Positions 60,111 through 64,000 of a DNA stretch of 64,000 bases are shown here, in pieces. The position numbers and the translations under genes are program-made. How positions within the stretch are numbered: the first letter of the stretch is position 1; each line of letters starts with the position of its first letter. The DNA comes from Gammaproteobacteria bacterium 42_54_T18 (GTDB lineage: Bacteria; Pseudomonadota; Gammaproteobacteria; Pseudomonadales; Ketobacteraceae): NCBI GenBank assembly GCA_002163245.1, contig MAAL01000109.1, forward strand, positions 55,414 to 119,413. Reading direction: 5' to 3'. Below the pieces are notes generated by a model that had not been told where the DNA came from, searched no databases, and saw only the letters and a list, made by a program, of their open reading frames with translations.

Positions 60111-61226
60111 GTGGAATTGCTAAAGTTAGAGCTGTTGGGGCGTCCGTTACGCGTAGAGGGAACGATGTCAGGTTGGCAGCGTTTATATTGGGATCACCAG
60201 GTCGTATCAGAAATATCTGCCTCAGCATCTCAGGAAGAAGCGCAGCATGTATTTGAATTGCGCGGCCGTGTTGATGCTAACAACGAAGGTGGTGACGGGG
60301 GTATTGAAGAGGTGATTCGCTGCAGTGTCTCCTTAACAGTGAACTGGCAGCCTTTCGAATTGAGCTACCACGTTACGGTTAATGACCAGGTTGTAGAAGA
60401 GGGAGGGCGTAGCTTGAGTGAGTTGGAGCACTCTACTCCGTCAGAAATAGTTCCCGAGAAGAGAAAAGTGGGGGTGGTGGGACTTGCGTCGCTGGGGCTT
60501 AAGCTGCTGAAGAGTGCTAAGGTGATAAAGGTGGTTTTTGCCGGTGCGAGTGTGGCTGCGTATTCTTGGCTGTTTTCTCTTCAGTTCGCTCTGGCGTTGA
60601 TCGCCTGTTTAGTATTTCACGAATATGGGCATATTCGTGCTATGAAGTATTTCGGTATGAAAACTAAGGGTATTTACCTAATACCCTTTATGGGCGGTTT
60701 GGCGTTGGGTGACAATAAGATCAATACACGTTGGCAAGACGTCGTTATTTCAATTATGGGGCCTAGTTTCGGGTTGTTCTTATCGCTAGCGTTCTTAGTC
60801 GCGTATGTCGTCACTGGAGAGATCTTCTTCGCAGGCTTGGCGGCATTTAATGCGCTCCTAAATCTTTTTAATCTGCTGCCAATTCTTCCGTTGGATGGAG
60901 GTCATATTTTAAAAAGTATTAGTTTCTCCATGGATAGTAAAATTGGCATTGTATTATGCGCTGCTGGGGCTGCGTTGGGTGTATTTCTTAGCTATCAACT
61001 GGGTTTGGCCTTGTTGGGCTTTTTATTATTGATAGGCAGTGTTGAAATTTTAGTGGAATGGCGATCGAGGCATGAAAGCCGGCTGTTTCCTCTTGATCGA
61101 TACGGTCAATTATTTTCTATCGCTTGGTATTTGGTAACGGTGGCAGGTTTAGTGGCTGTTCTTTGGTATTTCGCTGGTACCGGCGATGCGATGTTAGGGC
61201 TGCCATTGAAGGTGCTGCAGAGTTAA
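60111..61226 (+). CDS. Site-2 protease (M50) family membrane metalloprotease
   Basis: 371 residues. A soluble N-terminal domain of about 120 residues (LGRPLRVEGTMSGWQRLYWD) comes before the membrane part. Zinc site H170-EYGH in CLVFHEYGHIRAMKYFGMK, second site NLLPILPLDGGHILKSISF with the Asp ligand. Five or six helices in total. M50 proteins cut transmembrane anchors. The extra N-terminal domain is typical of a subgroup of unknown target. Starts at GTG 60111 with AGGTGG six bases upstream. Confidence 0.9.
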   Translation: MELLKLELLGRPLRVEGTMSGWQRLYWDHQVVSEISASASQEEAQHVFELRGRVDANNEGGDGGIEEVIRCSVSLTVNWQPFELSYHVTVNDQVVEEGGRSLSELEHSTPSEIVPEKRKVGVVGLASLGLKLLKSAKVIKVVFAGASVAAYSWLFSLQFALALIACLVFHEYGHIRAMKYFGMKTKGIYLIPFMGGLALGDNKINTRWQDVVISIMGPSFGLFLSLAFLVAYVVTGEIFFAGLAAFNALLNLFNLLPILPLDGGHILKSISFSMDSKIGIVLCAAGAALGVFLSYQLGLALLGFLLLIGSVEILVEWRSRHESRLFPLDRYGQLFSIAWYLVTVAGLVAVLWYFAGTGDAMLGLPLKVLQS

Positions 61227-61302
61227 AAATTTGTCGAGTTCTCTAAGACTCGTTATGCTGTTGCTACACTGAATTTGATAATATAATTGAAAAGGAAGCG
61301 TT

Positions 61303-61965
61303 ATGGTTGTTTTGCATCACTTAAATAATTCGCGTTCACAGCGTTTATTATGGCTGTTTGAAGAGCTCAATATTCCCTATGAAATTAAAAAGTATCAGCG
61401 AGATTCAAAAACAGACCTTGCTCCTGAAGCCATAAAAAAAGTACATGCATTAGGCAAATTTCCGGTGATTACTGACGGGGATATAACCATTGCAGAATCA
61501 GGCGCGATTATCGAATATTTAGTGGAAAAATACGGGAAAAATTTCTCGCCAGAACGCGGGACTGACGCTGGACGATCCTACACTTACTGGATGCATTATG
61601 CTGAAGGATCATTGATGCCTTTGTTAGTGATAAAATTAATTTTTGATAAAGTAAAAACCAGTCCGATGCCATTTTTTATTAAGCCAATCGCTAAAGGTAT
61701 CGCTAATAAGGTGATGGACGCTTATGCTGGGCCAAACATTAAGTCTAACTTAAACTTTATTAATCAACATTTGGCCACTAACGAATGGTTTTGTGGTGAC
61801 CAACTAACGGGTGCTGATATCCAGATGAGCTTTCCGTTGGAGGCGATGGTGTCACAGCAAGGAGTGGAATCTTATCCTAATATCATTGCTTTTGTTAAAA
61901 AATTCCAAGCACGCCCAGCCTACCAAAAAGGCTTGAAAGCAGGAGGCTCATATGACTTTGCATAA
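61303..61965 (+). CDS. Glutathione S-transferase family protein
   Basis: 220 residues. N-terminal thioredoxin-like domain: LHHLNNSRSQRLLWLFEELN, GKFPVITDGDITIAESGAII with the cis-Pro and Glu-Ser glutathione contacts. C-terminal helical domain: YWMHYAEGSLMPLLVIKLIF and FCGDQLTGADIQMSFPLEAM. Closest to the eukaryotic-type GST3-like/bacterial stress group. Ribosome site GGAAG ahead of ATG 61303. Confidence 0.93.
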   Translation: MVVLHHLNNSRSQRLLWLFEELNIPYEIKKYQRDSKTDLAPEAIKKVHALGKFPVITDGDITIAESGAIIEYLVEKYGKNFSPERGTDAGRSYTYWMHYAEGSLMPLLVIKLIFDKVKTSPMPFFIKPIAKGIANKVMDAYAGPNIKSNLNFINQHLATNEWFCGDQLTGADIQMSFPLEAMVSQQGVESYPNIIAFVKKFQARPAYQKGLKAGGSYDFA

Positions 61966-62068
61966 ACCTTCAGAAGAATCGACGTAATGTACAGTATAGG
62001 ATTATGCACAGTTGGTATTGTATTCTTTCTATCATTATTCTTTATATCAATATCCTAATATGTAACAA

Positions 62069-62464
62069 TTATTTTTCCCGAGCTTTACCTGCTCGGGATA
62101 ATTTGTCCAGATACTCTTGCCAGTAGACCGTTTCATTTTTGGCTAAATCCCATAAATAATTCCAGGTATACACCCCTGTATCATGTTTGTCATCGAAGGT
62201 TATTAGAATAGCGTAACTTCCCTGTAGAGAAATTCCAGAAATATTCACCAGCTTCTTTCCGTATTGGAGCACGGCTTGCTCCGAAGTATGCCCTCGCACC
62301 TCTGCAGACGGAGAAAGTACTCGTAAATACTCTGCACGTAAACTCACTGAGGTATCATCAGCATATACAAGCTCTAGTATTTGAGAAATGCGGTGATAAA
62401 TAATATCGACAGGTACTTTTCCGCGATCCATTTTTTGATGTTGTTGAGAAAACTCTGCGCTCAT
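62069..62464 (-). CDS. DUF971 domain protein
   Basis: 131 residues. DUF971 pattern: LELVYADDTSVSLRAEYLRV, SPSAEVRGH, ILITFDDKHDTGVYTWNYLW. This domain is the N-terminal module of gamma-butyrobetaine hydroxylase and also stands alone next to Mrp/ApbC or HslUV genes. It has been linked to Fe-S work by neighbourhood. It follows apbC by 22 bases on the same strand. A CCCGAGC/GCTCGGG stem overlaps its last codons. Confidence 0.92.
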   Translation of the reverse strand: MSAEFSQQHQKMDRGKVPVDIIYHRISQILELVYADDTSVSLRAEYLRVLSPSAEVRGHTSEQAVLQYGKKLVNISGISLQGSYAILITFDDKHDTGVYTWNYLWDLAKNETVYWQEYLDKLSRAGKAREK

Positions 62465-62486
62465 CTTTGGCTACCGTATAAAATGA

Positions 62487-63620
62487 CTAATCGTTAACAA
62501 ATTTAATATTAGGTAAAGGCGTAATCAAACCTGGTTGTGCAACATTTACCGCCATACGTAGTGCGATATCCCGATATTTTAGCGACACTTCGGCATCAGG
62601 ATCAACTAATACGATAGGAGCTCCTGCATCTCCTTGCTGCCGAATAGTCATATTTAACGGTAGCGATCCCAGCAATTCAGAATCATATTCTCTAGCAATA
62701 TTATTTCCACCATTGCGACCAAATATATGATCTTCTTGACCACACTCACTACAGGTATGGGTTGCCATATTCTCGATAACACCAATGATAGGTACGCCAA
62801 CCTTGGTAAACATCTCGATTCCTTTTTTTACGTCTCGGAGCGCAATATCTTGAGGGGTGGTTACCACCACTGCTCCAGCGATTGAAAGGGTTTGCGCTAA
62901 GGTAATATGGATGTCTCCCGTACCCGGAGGCATATCAATAAGTAAATAATCCAAATCCCCCCACAACGTTTGCAGCATCAACTGCTGAATGGTTTCACTA
63001 GCCACGGGTCCACGCCACATCATTGGCGTTTTCTCCGAGACCATTACTCCCATGGACATGACTTTGATTCCATGGGCAAGCATTGGTGCATAAAATCGCA
63101 TATCGCGTGTCTGAGGCGTTGAGCCAGCAGGAATCCCGAGTAACAATGGCTGGCTAGGGCCGTACAGGTCGGCATCCAAAATACCAACGCTGGCCCCTTG
63201 AGCACCCAAAGCCAGCGCTAAATTGGTTGTAGTTGTTGATTTTCCTACGCCACCTTTACCGGATGAAACCGCAATAATGTTCTTTATACGGCTAACTTCT
63301 TCTCGCTGGCCTTTGTGGGCCCGTATGTTCCAGTTGACGCTAACTTCTACCTGAGCAAAGTCATTTAACTGCTCTAATGCCCCCGTCAGAATATCAACCA
63401 TCGAAGCGCTAACTTTTTGCCCGGGGTACGCTAATTCCACATGAACTTGCAATATATCCCCGCACTGGCCCAGGTGCGTGATCGCCTTTCCAGATACAAG
63501 ATCTTTCCCTATATAAGGATCAATATAAGCTCGAGCGATCACTTGCTCGACAGACTCACGTAATGCGCCTTCTAAGGGCTTAGATTTACTTTTCTTAAAT
63601 AATGAACGAAAAAATGACAT
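62487..63620 (-). CDS. apbC: Iron-sulfur cluster carrier protein ApbC/Mrp
   Basis: 377 residues from ATG 63620 (GAGA about 9 bases upstream). The frame is open to 63716, but the extra 32 residues do not fit the family. N-terminal MIP18/DUF59-type domain (VSGKAITHLGQCGDILQVHV), then the deviant Walker A IIAVSSGKGGVGKSTTTTNL, Walker B DYLLIDMPPGTGDIHITLAQ and the bridging-cluster CSEC (THTCSECGQEDHIF). It carries a [4Fe-4S] cluster to target proteins. Confidence 0.95.
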   Translation of the reverse strand: MSFFRSLFKKSKSKPLEGALRESVEQVIARAYIDPYIGKDLVSGKAITHLGQCGDILQVHVELAYPGQKVSASMVDILTGALEQLNDFAQVEVSVNWNIRAHKGQREEVSRIKNIIAVSSGKGGVGKSTTTTNLALALGAQGASVGILDADLYGPSQPLLLGIPAGSTPQTRDMRFYAPMLAHGIKVMSMGVMVSEKTPMMWRGPVASETIQQLMLQTLWGDLDYLLIDMPPGTGDIHITLAQTLSIAGAVVVTTPQDIALRDVKKGIEMFTKVGVPIIGVIENMATHTCSECGQEDHIFGRNGGNNIAREYDSELLGSLPLNMTIRQQGDAGAPIVLVDPDAEVSLKYRDIALRMAVNVAQPGLITPLPNIKFVND

Positions 63621-63802
63621 GCTGCGGATCTCTAACCTAAATACTTGGCGCAGTTTACGCTTTCCTCCAAGACTCCACCAGGGATGTCTGGCTTTCCTTT
63701 CATTCAACATCATCAAGTGTAGAGAAGAAGCGTTAGGCCGAGAATGCAGTGAGCTACAGCAGTCTTTGCTTGTTTACGAGGGGAAATCTCCATAAATCTC
63801 CC

Positions 63803-63849
63803 TTGACAGTCTCACAAAACATACCATACCATAGGGTATGTTTTGTGAG
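63803..63849 (+). promoter_or_regulatory. Promoter with 15-bp palindromic operator
   Basis: TTGACA (63803-63808) and TACCAT (63827-63832) are 18 bases apart. A perfect inverted repeat CTCACAAAACATACC / GGTATGTTTTGTGAG (63811-63825 and 63835-63849) covers the spacer and the start site. This is the layout of a self-repressing gene. Confidence 0.7.
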
Positions 63850-63857
63850 GTGTGACT

Positions 63858-63905
63858 ATGGGTAGAAAAACAAAGAGCGATTGGTTTGTGATCTTCCCCC
63901 GATAA
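63858..63905 (+). pseudogene. Start of a repressor-like gene cut by an IS3-family insertion
   Basis: ATG 63858 follows GAGG by seven bases. The first codons give MGRKTKSDWFV, then the IS end sequence takes over and the frame stops at TAA 63903. What remains is too short to name. The strong promoter and operator suggest a regulator or antitoxin. Confidence 0.6.
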
Positions 63906-64000
63906 AACGGACACCAATTATTTCATGCTGCCATCTGCTCATATTCAATCGGAGAGTGATAACCGATACCTGAGTGTAGACGTTTGGCATTATAGAACTG
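63893..64000 (-). mobile_element. IS3-family element, right part cut by window edge
   Basis: The reverse strand codes the C-terminus of an IS3 orfB transposase: QFYNAKRLHSGIGYHSPIEY and EQMAA, stop at 63923. Next to it is the terminal sequence GTGTCCGTTTTATCGGGGGA typical of this IS group. The exact outer end lies around 63890-63900. Confidence 0.85.

Noticed and set aside
62075..62105. CCCGAGC/GCTCGGG stem as a terminator
   Set aside because: No T run follows on either strand in the needed direction, and the stem lies inside the last codons of the DUF971 gene.
1..64000. CRISPR arrays, tRNA and rRNA genes
   Set aside because: No regularly spaced direct repeats, no cloverleaf with a CCA end and no rRNA-like segments were recognised by eye.

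Overview
The window is a moderately AT-rich stretch of a gammaproteobacterial chromosome. The core gene blocks (rpiA/ilvA divergent pair, zapA-6S RNA-5-FCL, UPF0149-pepP-ubiI, serA next to a D-2-hydroxyglutarate dehydrogenase, split gcvPA/gcvPB) match the order seen in Pseudomonas-like and marine Cellvibrionales/Spongiibacteraceae-type bacteria. The GMC oxidase cluster, a PEP-CTERM protein, a GlyGly-CTERM-like protease and an alpha-L-fucosidase suggest a marine heterotroph. This is an inference from gene content; no rRNA or marker phylogeny was possible.

Layout. 1-8.3 kb: serA (cut by the left edge), D2HGDH, an FAH-family hydrolase, a PEP-CTERM protein, a three-gene GMC oxidoreductase/AttH-like cluster, rpiA. 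8.4-19 kb: ilvA, a penicillin-acylase-type Ntn hydrolase, a 650-bp gap with two strong inverted repeats, a 41-aa membrane protein, 5-FCL, 6S RNA, zapA, a ZapB-like coiled coil, UPF0149, pepP, ubiI. 19-28.4 kb: a 7TM hybrid sensor kinase, a PqaA-like protein, a secreted metalloprotease, and a four-gene envelope operon (CsgG-like, small lipoprotein, DUF4810, GNA1162). 28.6-33.1 kb: glycine cleavage system gcvT-H-PA-PB. 33-43.6 kb: DUF2799 lipoprotein, a DEDDh exonuclease that seems to start at AUU, an AraC/MMPL/LolA-like/outer-membrane-protein group, and several small metabolic genes.

43.7-51.7 kb is an accessory island. It holds a decayed serine resolvase, two unknown small genes, a tyrosine recombinase, and a run of minus-strand modules: a membrane protein with three tandem proline-rich microproteins, a Pycsar anti-phage pair (nucleotide cyclase plus PycTM-type effector), a pentapeptide-repeat membrane protein and a lipoprotein. 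The modules are separated by copies of one roughly 100-150 bp intergenic element. Two near-identical 27-bp inverted-repeat sites (46121 and 50338) lie at the edges of the three central modules, and a related site sits at the 5' side of the recombinase. This is the most interesting part of the window: a cassette-like defence array with an integrase that does not look like IntI.

51.8-58.9 kb is a second accessory block, bounded by two deleted IS6-family copies in opposite orientation. It carries a GH29 fucosidase, a 1.2-kaa secreted protein with odd internal repeats and a CxxCH motif, and an AraC regulator. 59-64 kb: an MshEN-like protein, a site-2 protease homologue, a GST, a DUF971 protein, apbC, and a repressor-like gene start that has been cut by an IS3-family element running off the right edge.
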